This document shows, one piece after another, positions 18,684 to 26,997 of a stretch of 64,000 bases of DNA (positions are counted from its first letter, which is position 1; each line of letters starts with the position of its first letter). Source of the stretch: Limnohabitans sp. MMS-10A-192 (GTDB taxonomy: Bacteria; Pseudomonadota; Gammaproteobacteria; Burkholderiales; Burkholderiaceae_C); the NCBI RefSeq assembly GCF_003063335.1, contig NZ_NERX01000009.1:46093-110092 (forward strand). Reading direction: 5' to 3'. The position numbers and the translations under genes are program-made. Below the pieces are notes generated by a model. It did not search any database and was not told the DNA's origin. It saw only the letters and a program-made list of their open reading frames with translations.

Positions 18684-20825
18684 ATGACTGAAATCCAAAC
18701 TTCTCGCCGCTCATTCCTCAAGACCAGCGCAGCCGTGACCGGTGGCCTGCTGATGGCCGTTAACCTGCCTGGCACCCTGGGGCAAGCGATGGCTGCTGGC
18801 ACCGTCAGCACGCCCAATGCCTGGGTGCACATCGCCGATGACAACAGCATCACCATCCTGAGCGCTCACTCTGAAATGGGTCAAGGCGTTCACACCTCCA
18901 TGCCCATGTTGGTGGCCGAAGAACTCAACGTGGACCTCAGCCAGATCAAGGTGGTCGATGCGCCTCCCGGTGCCGCGTACGTCAACGCTTTGTTGGGTGC
19001 ACAGATCACCGGTGGTTCGACCTCCGTGCGCGGCAGCTGGGAAAAGCTGCGTGTTGCAGGTGCTCAAGTGCGTGAAATGCTGGTGTCCGCTGCCGCTGCA
19101 GAGTGGAACGTGGACCGCGCACAGATCAAGGCCGACAAGGGCATGTTGATCGGCCCCAACGGCAAAAAAGCCACGTATGGCGCCATGGCCGCAGCGGCAT
19201 CCAAGTTGCCCGTGCCCGAGAAACCAGCCATCAAGGACCCCAAAGACTTCCGCATTGTGGGCAAGCGCACCAAGCGCTTGGACACACCGGCCAAGACCAA
19301 CGGCACCGCTGAGTTCGGTATCGACGTCAAGCTGCCCGGCATGGTGTACGCCACCATCGTGCAGTGCCCCGTCATCGGCGGCAAGGTCAAGAGCTTTGAC
19401 AGCGCACAAGCCAAGGCCATGCCTGGCGTGCAAGCCGTGGTGCAGGTCAGCGACGGCGTGGCCGTGGTGGCCGACTCCTGGTGGCGTGCCAAGAAGGCGG
19501 CTGAGAAGCTGAGCGTTCAATGGGACGAAGGCGCTGTGGCGTCGATCAGCGATGCTTCCATGCTGGAAGGCAACCGCGCTGCCGCCAAGTCTGGCAAGGT
19601 GATTCCGATCATCGCGTCCAAAGGCGATGTGGCCAAGGCCATTGGTGGTGCCGCCAAGGTGCTGGAAGCCGAATACATCACGCCCATGCAATCGCACTCG
19701 CCACTGGAGCCGATGAACTTCACGGCCCATGTGCAAGGCAACAAGGCCCTGTTGATTGGTCCTACCCAGTTCCAGCAAGGAGCGCACGGTGCTGTCGCCG
19801 GTGCCTTGGGCCTCAAGCCCGAAGACGTCACTTTGAAGACCACTTACTTGGGTGGTGGCTTTGGCCGCCGTCTGGAGTTGGACTTTGTCGTTCAAGCCGC
19901 AGAGATCTCCAAGGCCGTTGGCAAGCCGGTCAAGCTGGTGTGGACGCGCGAAGAAGACATGACCCATGACTACTACCGTCCCATGGGCGTGAACAACGTC
20001 AAAGGCGGTCTGGACGCGTCCGGCATGCCCGTGGGCGTGCACTTCAAGGTCACTTCGCAATCGGTCACACAACGCGCCTTCGGCCTGCCCAAAGAGACCC
20101 TGGACCCCTTCATGGCTGAAGCCGCTGTGGCTGGCTACAACGTGCCCAACACCCAACACGATCTGGTGATCCATGACACCGGCTTCCGTGTGGGTTACTG
20201 GCGCGCTGTGAGCCACAGCATGAACGCTTTCGCCAACGAGAGCTTTGTGGACGAAATGGCCAAGGCCGCAGGCCAGGACCCTTATGCTTACCGCATGAAG
20301 ATGCTCGAAGGCAAGCCACGTTACGCCAACGTGCTCAAACTGGCTGCTGAAAAAGCGGGCTGGGGCAAGCCTGTGGCCAAGGGCCGTGCACGCGGTATTG
20401 CCTTGATGGAAGGCTACGACAGCTACATGGCACAAGTGGCCGAGGTGAGCTTGAACAAGGACGGCAGCGTCAAGGTTCACAAAGTCACTGTGGCCGCTGA
20501 CGTGGGCCACATGGTCAACCCCGACACGGTGGAAGCCCAGCTGCAGTCCAGCATCATCTTTGGCATGGGCGCGGTGCTCAAGCACCAGATCACCATGGCC
20601 AATGGCCGCGTGAAAGAGACCAACTACAACACCTATGAGCCTGTGCGCATGCATGAAACGCCACAGATCGACATCGTGTTGGTCAAGAGCACTGAAAAGC
20701 CTGGCGGCATTGGTGAGCCTGGCACTGCGGTGGCTGCGCCTGCGATTGCCAACGCCGTGGCGGCCCTCACGGGCAAGCGCGTGCGCCGCCTGCCATTGAC
20801 CGCCGACGCGATCCGTCAAGCTTGA
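18684..20825 (+). CDS. iorB: Molybdenum hydroxylase large subunit, Tat-exported (isoquinoline 1-oxidoreductase beta type)
   Basis: 713 residues. A twin-arginine signal (SRRSFLKTSAAVTGG) indicates folded export to the periplasm. Molybdopterin-binding segments are seen at EMGQGVHTSMPMLVAEEL, TYLGGGFGRRLELDFV, and the C-terminal PGGIGEPGTAVAAPA with the catalytic Glu of the xanthine-dehydrogenase family. There is no FAD domain or subunit gene, so electrons probably go from the 2Fe-2S subunit to a cytochrome. Operon with iorA and xdhC. Confidence 0.88.
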   Translation: MTEIQTSRRSFLKTSAAVTGGLLMAVNLPGTLGQAMAAGTVSTPNAWVHIADDNSITILSAHSEMGQGVHTSMPMLVAEELNVDLSQIKVVDAPPGAAYVNALLGAQITGGSTSVRGSWEKLRVAGAQVREMLVSAAAAEWNVDRAQIKADKGMLIGPNGKKATYGAMAAAASKLPVPEKPAIKDPKDFRIVGKRTKRLDTPAKTNGTAEFGIDVKLPGMVYATIVQCPVIGGKVKSFDSAQAKAMPGVQAVVQVSDGVAVVADSWWRAKKAAEKLSVQWDEGAVASISDASMLEGNRAAAKSGKVIPIIASKGDVAKAIGGAAKVLEAEYITPMQSHSPLEPMNFTAHVQGNKALLIGPTQFQQGAHGAVAGALGLKPEDVTLKTTYLGGGFGRRLELDFVVQAAEISKAVGKPVKLVWTREEDMTHDYYRPMGVNNVKGGLDASGMPVGVHFKVTSQSVTQRAFGLPKETLDPFMAEAAVAGYNVPNTQHDLVIHDTGFRVGYWRAVSHSMNAFANESFVDEMAKAAGQDPYAYRMKMLEGKPRYANVLKLAAEKAGWGKPVAKGRARGIALMEGYDSYMAQVAEVSLNKDGSVKVHKVTVAADVGHMVNPDTVEAQLQSSIIFGMGAVLKHQITMANGRVKETNYNTYEPVRMHETPQIDIVLVKSTEKPGGIGEPGTAVAAPAIANAVAALTGKRVRRLPLTADAIRQA

Positions 20826-20841
20826 CGTCCGGAGGTCTGCT

Positions 20842-21867
20842 GTGGAAAGTCTGGATCTGCGTGTGCTGGCCGATGTGCTGGCCTGGAAACAAGCTGGCCA
20901 CAGTGTGACCCTGGTCACCGTGGTGGAAACCTGGGGCAGCGCCCCCAGGCCACCCGGTGCTTTATTGGCTGTGCGAGACGATGGACTGGTCAGCGGTTCT
21001 GTCTCGGGTGGCTGTGTAGAAGACGATCTGATCGCCCGCATCAAAGCTGGCGAGTACGAACACCTGACCCATCCCTCGATGGTGGCCTACGGTGCCACCA
21101 AGGAAGAGGCCGCACGTTTTGGCTTGCCTTGCGGTGGCACTTTGCGTTTGGTGCAAGAGCCGGTGAAAGACACCGCCTGGATCGAACAAATCCTGGAGCG
21201 CACACGCACGCACCAGTTGGTGGCCAGAACATTGAGCCTGAAAGATGGTCGCGTGCAACTGCGCGATGCTCAGCGCGGTGAGATGCTGCAGTTCGATGGC
21301 ATCGCCTTGACCACCTTATTTGGTCCTCGCTGGCGCTTGTTGTTGATTGGCGCTGGTCAGCTCGGCCAGGCTGTGGCCCAGATGGCCGGCATGTTGGATT
21401 TTGAAGTCCTGGTGTGCGACCCCCGTGAAGAGTACGCAGCTGCCTTGCAGATGAATGGCGTGACCCGCGTGATGGGCATGCCCGACGACGTGGTCAGGGA
21501 CATCGTGCCCGATGCACACACGGCCATCATTGCCCTGACCCATGATGCCAAATTGGACGACATGGCCCTGATCGAGGCCCTGAACTCTGATGCGTTTTAC
21601 ATCGGTGCCCTGGGCTCACGGCGCAACCAGGCCACACGCAAAGCCCGGTTGGCCGAGCACTTCGATTTGACCGAAGCGGCGTTGGCCCGACTGCACGGCC
21701 CCGTGGGTTTGCAGCTGGGTGCCAAAACACCAGCCGAGATCGCCGTGTCCATCGTGGCCGAGATCGTTCAGGTCAAAAACACCGTGGTCAAAAAAAGCGG
21801 TGAAGCGGTGGCGCTGAGCAGTCTGGACATCGGCGACTCACGCATCACCGCCTGCGCCTTGACTTGA
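20842..21867 (+). CDS. XdhC/CoxI family molybdenum-cofactor maturation protein
   Basis: 341 residues. The N-terminal XdhC_CoxI domain (VTVVETWGSAPRPPGALLAV, SGSVSGGCVEDD, GLPCGGTL) and the C-terminal Rossmann XdhC_C domain (LLLIGAGQLGQAVAQMA, DDVVRDIVPDAHTAIIALTHDAKLD, YIGALGSRRNQ) are both complete. XdhC binds and helps sulfurate the molybdenum cofactor before insertion into hydroxylases. A GTG start with Shine-Dalgarno GGAGG is preferred. Its place right after iorB indicates that it matures that enzyme. Confidence 0.88.
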   Translation: MESLDLRVLADVLAWKQAGHSVTLVTVVETWGSAPRPPGALLAVRDDGLVSGSVSGGCVEDDLIARIKAGEYEHLTHPSMVAYGATKEEAARFGLPCGGTLRLVQEPVKDTAWIEQILERTRTHQLVARTLSLKDGRVQLRDAQRGEMLQFDGIALTTLFGPRWRLLLIGAGQLGQAVAQMAGMLDFEVLVCDPREEYAAALQMNGVTRVMGMPDDVVRDIVPDAHTAIIALTHDAKLDDMALIEALNSDAFYIGALGSRRNQATRKARLAEHFDLTEAALARLHGPVGLQLGAKTPAEIAVSIVAEIVQVKNTVVKKSGEAVALSSLDIGDSRITACALT

Positions 21868-21911
21868 TGTGAACCCGCCATCGGTACCGGAAAAGTCATT
21901 GCAAGCGGCAA

Positions 21912-21920
21912 TGCGATAAT
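21912..21920 (+). promoter_or_regulatory. Extended -10 promoter element of the first DUF2946 gene
   Basis: TGCGATAAT fits an extended -10 (TGN plus a TATAAT-like hexamer). It ends 7 bases before the ATG at 21928, so the transcript would begin at or next to that start codon (leaderless mRNA). The identical nonamer is placed the same way before the DUF2946 gene at 31051. Confidence 0.45.
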
Positions 21921-21927
21921 CATGGCC

Positions 21928-22290
21928 ATGCAAACCCTGCGCAACGCCCAACTGCTCACCCGCCTCGTGCTGGTGTGGTTCGCGTTGTTCATTGGGGTGG
22001 CGGTGGCTTCGCCGCTGGTCAAGCCAGAGGCCACGCAGCTGGTCTGCACCGCCATGGGCAGCATGAAGTTGGTGCAAGCCGACGCCGATGACAACGGTGC
22101 TGCCGCTTTGCACACTGCACTGGACTGCCCTGCTTGCCTGCCTTTGGTGGCTCCCCCCGTGGCTGCTTTGCCAACCTTGCTGCCCCCTGGCGGCTTGTCG
22201 CACGTTTTGCAAGCAAGGCCTGCCGCCCTGCTGGCCAGCTTGCTGGGGCAGCCCTGGCAGGCCCGCGCTCCTCCCGCTTTTTCTGCCTGA
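21928..22290 (+). CDS. DUF2946 family small protein (copy 1)
   Basis: 120 residues. An N-terminal membrane/signal segment (LLTRLVLVWFALFIGVAVASP) is followed by one conserved Cys (QLVCTAMGSMKL) and a CPAC pair (ALDCPACLPL). DUF2946 proteins are small secreted or membrane-anchored proteins found beside copper genes. The ATG at 21928 is preferred over 21922 because it gives exactly the same length (363 nt) as the two paralogues at 26577 and 31051 and fits the promoter spacing. A hairpin follows. Role unknown; copper binding by the cysteines is inference. Confidence 0.72.
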   Translation: MQTLRNAQLLTRLVLVWFALFIGVAVASPLVKPEATQLVCTAMGSMKLVQADADDNGAAALHTALDCPACLPLVAPPVAALPTLLPPGGLSHVLQARPAALLASLLGQPWQARAPPAFSA

Positions 22291-22296
22291 GTGCCC

Positions 22297-22323
22297 TGTT
22301 GGCGAAGCACAGCTTCGCCAACA
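22297..22323 (+). terminator. Strong hairpin between DUF2946 copy 1 and the PCu(A)C gene
   Basis: TGTTGGCGAAGC, loop ACA, GCTTCGCCAACA: a perfect 12-bp stem 6 bp after the DUF2946 stop. Only a short T-run (AGCTTTTC) follows, so it may terminate partially or act as an RNA-stability element within the operon. Confidence 0.55.
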
Positions 22324-22389
22324 AGCTTTTCAGCGCATCTGGCGCTTGCCGCCGTCACGATTTTTCTTAACCCTGTCCAGGAGTGATCC

Positions 22390-22857
22390 ATGCAACGTCT
22401 TGTTTTGTCCGTGTCTGCCCTTTTCTTGTCCGTGGCCGCATCGGCCCAAGTGACCGTCAAAGACGCTTGGGTGCGCGCCACTGTGCCCCAGCAAAAGGCC
22501 ACCGGGGCCTTCATGCAACTGCAGTCGGCGCAAGATGCCAAGCTGCTGTCGGCCCAATCGCCTGTGGCCGGTGTGGTCGAGGTGCACGAAATGGCCATGG
22601 ACGGCGGCGTCATGAAAATGCGTGCCGTGCCCAGCTTGGCCTTGCCCGCAGGCAAAGCGGTCGAGCTCAAGCCCGGCGGTTACCACGTCATGCTGATGGA
22701 CCTGAAAGGCCAAGTCAAAGACGGTGACACCGTGCCCGTGACCTTGGTGGTGGAAGGCAAAGACGGCAAACGCCAGTCGGTCGAGCTCAAAGTGCCTGCC
22801 CGCACAGCCGCCGCCCCGGCCATGAACCACGGCGCAGGCCAGATGCACAAGCACTGA
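22390..22857 (+). CDS. PCu(A)C family periplasmic copper chaperone (1)
   Basis: 155 residues with a signal peptide cleaved near residue 20 (AASAQ). The copper-binding motif of PCu(A)C is present: HEMAMDGGVMKM in the first half and HVML about 30 residues later (H-M-x10-M-x21-H-x-M type). The C-terminal tail MNHGAGQMHKH is rich in Met and His and could bind additional copper. PCu(A)C proteins deliver Cu(I) in the periplasm, classically to the CuA/CuB sites of cytochrome oxidases. Shine-Dalgarno AGGAG. Confidence 0.9.
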   Translation: MQRLVLSVSALFLSVAASAQVTVKDAWVRATVPQQKATGAFMQLQSAQDAKLLSAQSPVAGVVEVHEMAMDGGVMKMRAVPSLALPAGKAVELKPGGYHVMLMDLKGQVKDGDTVPVTLVVEGKDGKRQSVELKVPARTAAAPAMNHGAGQMHKH

Positions 22858-22887
22858 TCGGCCTGAGCATCCAACACTGATCGGCCC

Positions 22888-23280
22888 ATGACCTGGACCT
22901 CCTTCCAACTGCGCAAACTCAGCCTGCTGGTGCTGTGCGTGATGCTGCTGGGTGCCCTGGCACCCACGGTCTCACGTGCACGCGCCTGGAGCCAAGGTGC
23001 GCAGATCAACTGGACAGAAGTCTGCACCACCGACGGTGCACATCAGCTGGCGGTGGATCAGACCCCGGATGAGGGCAGTGCCCCAGTCCCTGGCATGGGC
23101 ATGCTGGACCATTGCGCTTTGTGCGTGCTGGCTACGGACCGCATGGCCCCGCCCGTCACCCCCTGGGTCTGGCACGGTTTGCCCCAGGCGCCGCCCAAAC
23201 TGGCGGACGCGCACATTCTTTTTATTCAAACCGTCCTGCTTTGGTCGGTGCACTCTCGCGCTCCTCCCGATTTGAGCTGA
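22888..23280 (+). CDS. DUF2946-like small secreted protein (divergent copy)
   Basis: 130 residues. Hydrophobic N-terminal segment (LSLLVLCVMLLGALAPTVSRA) resembling a signal peptide, then one Cys (EVCTTDG) and the DUF2946-type DHCALC pair. It is diverged from the other three copies and has a longer C-terminus with a second hydrophobic stretch (AHILFIQTVLLW). It sits 30 bp after the first PCu(A)C gene and is probably cotranscribed. Confidence 0.65.
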   Translation: MTWTSFQLRKLSLLVLCVMLLGALAPTVSRARAWSQGAQINWTEVCTTDGAHQLAVDQTPDEGSAPVPGMGMLDHCALCVLATDRMAPPVTPWVWHGLPQAPPKLADAHILFIQTVLLWSVHSRAPPDLS

Positions 23281-23367
23281 ATTGTTGTCGTGCAGGCGTG
23301 TCCGCCTGTTCATGTCCGGTTGACGCCCCAAAGCAGTTGAACCGGCAAATTCAGTCAGGAGAAAAGC

Positions 23368-23955
23368 GTGAAATTCTTAACTCAAATTCCGGTGGGCGAG
23401 CCCATCGTTGTCGCCCGTGGCCAAACCTTGTTGAGCGCCGGCTCGGTCGGCCCGGTCTGGCGGGTGACCCAAGGCGTGTTCAAGCTGGAACGCACAGGGC
23501 AGGATGGCCAAACATTGGTGCAACTGGCCCATGCAGGCGACTTGATCGGGGTCGAGGCCTTGTGCGCCGAGCCCTATGCGTTTTCGGTGGTGGCCCTGGT
23601 GGCCGCCAAGGCGCAGCCGATGGCCGTCAACCATGACCTGGACCGCTACACCACGATGGCCCAAGGCTTCATGCAGCAGCAGCGCCAGACCTGCGACATG
23701 CAGCGCCTGCGCACCGGGCACATTGGGCAACGCCTGGCCTATTTGCTGACTGTGCTGGGGCGTCAGTCAGACGGGCGCATTGTGGACGTGCCGCGCAAAG
23801 ATTTGCCCACTCTCAAGGAAATGGCGCGTGTGGTGGATTCGGCATTCGAGACCGTTTGCCGCGAGCTCAACCGCCTGATGGTCGAGCGTCAACCCCAGCG
23901 GGTCAAGCCCGCGTCTGTGTGGGCCGGGGCTGAGCCGTTTGCCTTGGCGGCTTGA
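23368..23955 (+). CDS. Crp/Fnr family transcriptional regulator (short)
   Basis: 195 residues. A cyclic-nucleotide-binding-like beta-roll occupies about 10-95 (VARGQTLLSAGSVGPVWRVTQGVFKLER) and a C-terminal helix-turn-helix is at about 140-185 (VPRKDLPTLKEMARVVDSAFETVCRELNRLM). It is shorter than canonical Crp (about 210) and has no cysteine set for an Fe-S cluster, so it is neither Fnr nor clearly cAMP-responsive. Embedded among copper-chaperone genes and 9 bp from the next one, it is the likely regulator of this cluster. Confidence 0.75.
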   Translation: MKFLTQIPVGEPIVVARGQTLLSAGSVGPVWRVTQGVFKLERTGQDGQTLVQLAHAGDLIGVEALCAEPYAFSVVALVAAKAQPMAVNHDLDRYTTMAQGFMQQQRQTCDMQRLRTGHIGQRLAYLLTVLGRQSDGRIVDVPRKDLPTLKEMARVVDSAFETVCRELNRLMVERQPQRVKPASVWAGAEPFALAA

Positions 23956-23964
23956 GGACTTTTC

Positions 23965-24507
23965 ATGAACTGCAAAACCATGAACCTCTTGGCGCTGCTG
24001 CGCAAAACCGGCTTCGGGTTGGGCTTCGTTTTGGGCGGGCTGTTCATCGGCGCTGTGGCGCTGTGGACACCTCAGGCCCACGCCCATGACTTCAAACAAG
24101 GCGATTTGGTGATCGACCATCCCTATGCCACGCCCAGCCTGGCTGGCACACGCAACGGCAGTGTGTACTTCAAAGGCCTGCGCAATCGGGGCGGCCAAGC
24201 CGACCGTTTGATCGCAGCCAAGAGCGCGGTGGCCGAGCGGGTGGAATTGCACCAGATGCAGATGGACGGGCAAGTCATGCGCATGCGTGAAGTGCCTGCC
24301 ATTGAGCTGCCTGCACGCACCGAAGTCAACTTACGTCATGGCGGTGCAGGCACACACCACCTGATGCTGCAGGGCCTGAAACAGCCCTTGAAAGACGGCG
24401 ACCGCTTCGACCTGGAGCTGGTCTTTGAAAAAGCCGGAACCCGGCGTGTGAACGTCTGGGTCCAAACACCGCGCTCGGGCAATGCCAGCCCTACACATCA
24501 ACACTGA
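23965..24507 (+). CDS. PCu(A)C family periplasmic copper chaperone (2)
   Basis: 180 residues. The long N-terminal signal segment (LLALLRKTGFGLGFVLGGLFIGAVALWTPQAHAHD) is cleaved around AHA. The copper motif is HQMQMDGQVMRM, then HHLML. The C-terminus again ends in His (THQH). It is divergent in sequence from the first PCu(A)C protein. Its immediate downstream neighbour is mbnP (19 bp), placing a Cu(I) chaperone next to a predicted copper-binding lipoprotein. Confidence 0.9.
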   Translation: MNCKTMNLLALLRKTGFGLGFVLGGLFIGAVALWTPQAHAHDFKQGDLVIDHPYATPSLAGTRNGSVYFKGLRNRGGQADRLIAAKSAVAERVELHQMQMDGQVMRMREVPAIELPARTEVNLRHGGAGTHHLMLQGLKQPLKDGDRFDLELVFEKAGTRRVNVWVQTPRSGNASPTHQH

Positions 24508-24526
24508 AACCCACCAGGAGACCCTC

Positions 24527-25408
24527 ATGAAAAAACTCTTGATCACAGCCGCAGCCCTGGCACTGGCCGCTTGCAGCACGGTGCCCAACGCACCCAAAAC
24601 CGCGCAGGTGTCGCTCAACTTTGCGGCGCAAATCAACGGCCAGTCTTTTGTCTGCGGTCAGCGGTACGACGGCGTGGGCACCACACGTTCGAGCATCACG
24701 CCCAGCGACTTTCGCATGTATGTGAGCGAGGTGAAGTTGTTGCGCCAAGACGGCAGTGCCGTGCCAGTGCAACTGGCACAAGACGGCATTTGGCAGCACC
24801 AAAACGTGGCCCTGATCGATTTTGAAAACGGCACCGGCCCCTGCCGCAATGGCACCACCTCCACCAATACCGCCGTGCGTGGCCAAGTGCCTGCGGGTGA
24901 CTATGTGGGTGTGGAGCTGACCGTGGGCGTGCCCTTTGCACTGAATCATCAAGACCCGACCGTCGCCCCTGCACCGCTTAACTCCACGGCCATGTTCTGG
25001 AACTGGCAAGGCGGCTACAAGTTCATCAAGTTCGACACCACCAGCAGTGGCATCAGCACCGACAAACCAGCTGCCCCTAACGCCATGGGCCCTGTCACGC
25101 GCTATTCGGTGCACCTGGGCAGCACCGCGTGCGCGGGCGACAGCAAAACCCAAGTCCCCAGCGCCTGCCAAAACCCCAACCGCATGACCGTGCGCCTGAA
25201 CCAGTTTGACCTGGCCAAAAACACCGTGGTGGTGGACATGGGCGCTGTGTTGGCACAGGCCAATGTGGACGTGAACGCCAAAGGCACATCACCCGGCTGC
25301 ATGAGCTTTTTGAAAGACGCCGACTGCCCGCCCGTGATGAACGCTCTGGGCTTGGCCTATGACGGCGTGGCCGCTGCTGGCCCGCAGCGCCTGTTGTCCC
25401 AGCGCTGA
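24527..25408 (+). CDS. mbnP: MbnP family copper-binding lipoprotein (metallo-mystery pair four-Cys protein)
   Basis: 293 residues from the ATG at 24527 (Shine-Dalgarno AGGAG). Lipoprotein signal with lipobox Cys16 (LALAACS). The mature protein has six cysteines at 43, 106, 202, 214, 258 and 267 and the family phrases SDFRMYVSEVKLL, QHQNVALIDFENGTG and FWNWQGGYKF. This is the four-Cys-motif partner of a di-haem protein (TIGR04052 type). In methanotrophs the partner MbnH oxidises a Trp of MbnP to kynurenine, which creates a copper site; Trp89, Trp158 and Trp160 are candidates here. The gene is adjacent to mbnH. Confidence 0.82.
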   Translation: MKKLLITAAALALAACSTVPNAPKTAQVSLNFAAQINGQSFVCGQRYDGVGTTRSSITPSDFRMYVSEVKLLRQDGSAVPVQLAQDGIWQHQNVALIDFENGTGPCRNGTTSTNTAVRGQVPAGDYVGVELTVGVPFALNHQDPTVAPAPLNSTAMFWNWQGGYKFIKFDTTSSGISTDKPAAPNAMGPVTRYSVHLGSTACAGDSKTQVPSACQNPNRMTVRLNQFDLAKNTVVVDMGAVLAQANVDVNAKGTSPGCMSFLKDADCPPVMNALGLAYDGVAAAGPQRLLSQR

Positions 25409-25414
25409 TCGGCC

Positions 25415-26563
25415 ATGAAGCGTTTGCCTCGCTCCCTCGTGTTGTGGCCCGCGTTGGTGCTGGGCTGGGTGCTGCTCAGCGGCAGCGCCTTGCAGGCGTA
25501 CCACTGGGGGCTGCCCGCATGGGTGCCTCGCCCGGTGGAGCCGGCTGACAACCCCATGAGTGCGGCCAAGGTCGAGCTGGGCAGGCACTTGTTTTATGAC
25601 CAACGCCTGTCGGCCGACAACAGCATGTCGTGCGCCAGCTGCCACCACCAGGACAAAGCCTTCACCGATGGGCGGGCCTTGTCTGAAGGCGTGACGAAGG
25701 AGCAAGGCAGCCGCAGTGCCATGTCGCTGGCCAATGTGGCGTACCTGCCCGTGCTCACCTGGGCCAACCCGCACTTGACCGCGCTGGAGGTGCAAGCCTT
25801 GGTGCCGCTGTTTGGCGAGCACCCGGTCGAGATGGGCATGGCAGGGCGTGAGAAAGAGCTGTTTGCACGCCTGCAAGCCGATGCGCGTTACCGCGAACTG
25901 TTTGCCAAAGCCTTCCCGGCCGAGGCAAGCCAGGGCGCGCAGGCGCTGTATTCGCTCAGCACCGTGACCAAAGCGCTCGGCAGCTTTCAGCGCAGCTTGT
26001 TGTCGTTTGACAGCCCTTATGACCGCTACCAATACGGCGGACAAAAAGACGCCATCAGCGCATCGGCCAAGCGCGGCGAGGCGCTGTTCTTTGGCGAAAA
26101 GATGGAGTGTTACCACTGCCATGGCGGCTTCACCTTCACCGACAACATCCGCCACCAAAAACTGCCGCTGGCCGAACAAGGCTTTCACAACACCGGGCTG
26201 TACAACCTGGATGGCCGGGGCGCGTATCCGGCCAACAACATCGGCATCAGCGAGCTGACGGGCAATCCCGACGACATGGGCCAGTTCCGCACGCCCACGC
26301 TGCGCAACGTGGCGCTGACCGCGCCCTACATGCACGACGGCTCGATCCCGACGCTGCAACAAGTCATCCGCGAGCACTACGCCCAAGCGGGCCGTGCAGG
26401 CAACACCCCTGCAGGCCCCAACCCCATGCGCAGTTCGCTGATCGCCGGGTTTGAAGTGAGCGAGCAAGAAGTCACCGACTTGGTGGCGTTTTTGAATGCG
26501 CTGACGGACAAGACCTTCGTACAGAACCCTCGGCACGGCAACCCGTGGTCTGTGCAGCGTTGA
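25415..26563 (+). CDS. mbnH: MbnH family di-haem enzyme (MauG/cytochrome c peroxidase superfamily)
   Basis: 382 residues. An N-terminal signal or anchor (WPALVLGWVLLSGSALQ) is followed by two c-type haem motifs, CASCH (73-77) and CYHCH (232-236). Family features include FYDQRLSADNSMSCASCHHQDKAFTDG and FRTPTLRNVALTAPYMHDGS. It is the partner of MbnP (TIGR04039 type), related to MauG, and expected to use its bis-haem site for oxidative protein modification in the periplasm. The gene starts 6 bp after mbnP. Confidence 0.85.
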   Translation: MKRLPRSLVLWPALVLGWVLLSGSALQAYHWGLPAWVPRPVEPADNPMSAAKVELGRHLFYDQRLSADNSMSCASCHHQDKAFTDGRALSEGVTKEQGSRSAMSLANVAYLPVLTWANPHLTALEVQALVPLFGEHPVEMGMAGREKELFARLQADARYRELFAKAFPAEASQGAQALYSLSTVTKALGSFQRSLLSFDSPYDRYQYGGQKDAISASAKRGEALFFGEKMECYHCHGGFTFTDNIRHQKLPLAEQGFHNTGLYNLDGRGAYPANNIGISELTGNPDDMGQFRTPTLRNVALTAPYMHDGSIPTLQQVIREHYAQAGRAGNTPAGPNPMRSSLIAGFEVSEQEVTDLVAFLNALTDKTFVQNPRHGNPWSVQR

Positions 26564-26576
26564 AGCATTGCCAAGC

Positions 26577-26939
26577 ATGTCCACCACTTCGTCAACCCTG
26601 CGCCGCCTGACCCGCCTTGTGCTGGTCTGGTACGTGCTGTTTGTGGGGGTGTCGGTTTTGGCGGCCACGCTGCAGCCCAAAACCATGGACGTGGTGTGCT
26701 CCAGCATGGGCCTCATGAAGTTGGTGGTGCAAGGCGAGGGCGGTGACGCCCAGGTGCGCAGCAGCATGGACTGCCCGCTTTGCGCCCACGCCACGCCAGC
26801 TCTGCCGCCGCCCACGGTGGCCGCTCTGGCCCATGTGGCCGATGTCCGCTCGCACATCGTGCAGCGTCTGCCCGAGGCCGTGCTGATCGCACGCACGGCA
26901 CCGCCTTTGCCCTCTCGCGGGCCGCCTGAACTGAACTGA
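26577..26939 (+). CDS. DUF2946 family small protein (copy 2)
   Basis: 120 residues. N-terminal hydrophobic segment LVLVWYVLFVGVSVLAA, conserved DVVCSSMGLMKL and the pair MDCPLCAHATPALPPP. It is nearly identical to copy 3 at 31051 (about 330 bp at roughly 95 % DNA identity by eye). It starts 13 bp after mbnH, so it is cotranscribed with the MbnP/MbnH pair, unlike copy 3, which has its own promoter-like element. Confidence 0.75.
   Translation: MSTTSSTLRRLTRLVLVWYVLFVGVSVLAATLQPKTMDVVCSSMGLMKLVVQGEGGDAQVRSSMDCPLCAHATPALPPPTVAALAHVADVRSHIVQRLPEAVLIARTAPPLPSRGPPELN
26598..26927 (+). repeat. 330-bp direct repeat, left copy
   Basis: Body of DUF2946 copy 2. It matches 31072-31401 without gaps and with about 17 mismatches by eye, while flanking DNA is unrelated. 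The two copies lie 4474 bp apart in direct orientation and bracket the TonB receptor, PepSY, ferredoxin and DUF2244 genes. Confidence 0.85.
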
Positions 26940-26997
26940 TCGCCGCAAGGCCTCTTGGCTTCGCCCGAATTTGTACGGGTGATTTCTTTTTGCGTGC

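Noticed and set aside
18711..21044. Open frame of 777 codons on the minus strand.
   Set aside because: Antisense to the molybdenum hydroxylase large subunit and the start of xdhC. His/Gly/Ala-rich composition typical of shadow frames; no motif.
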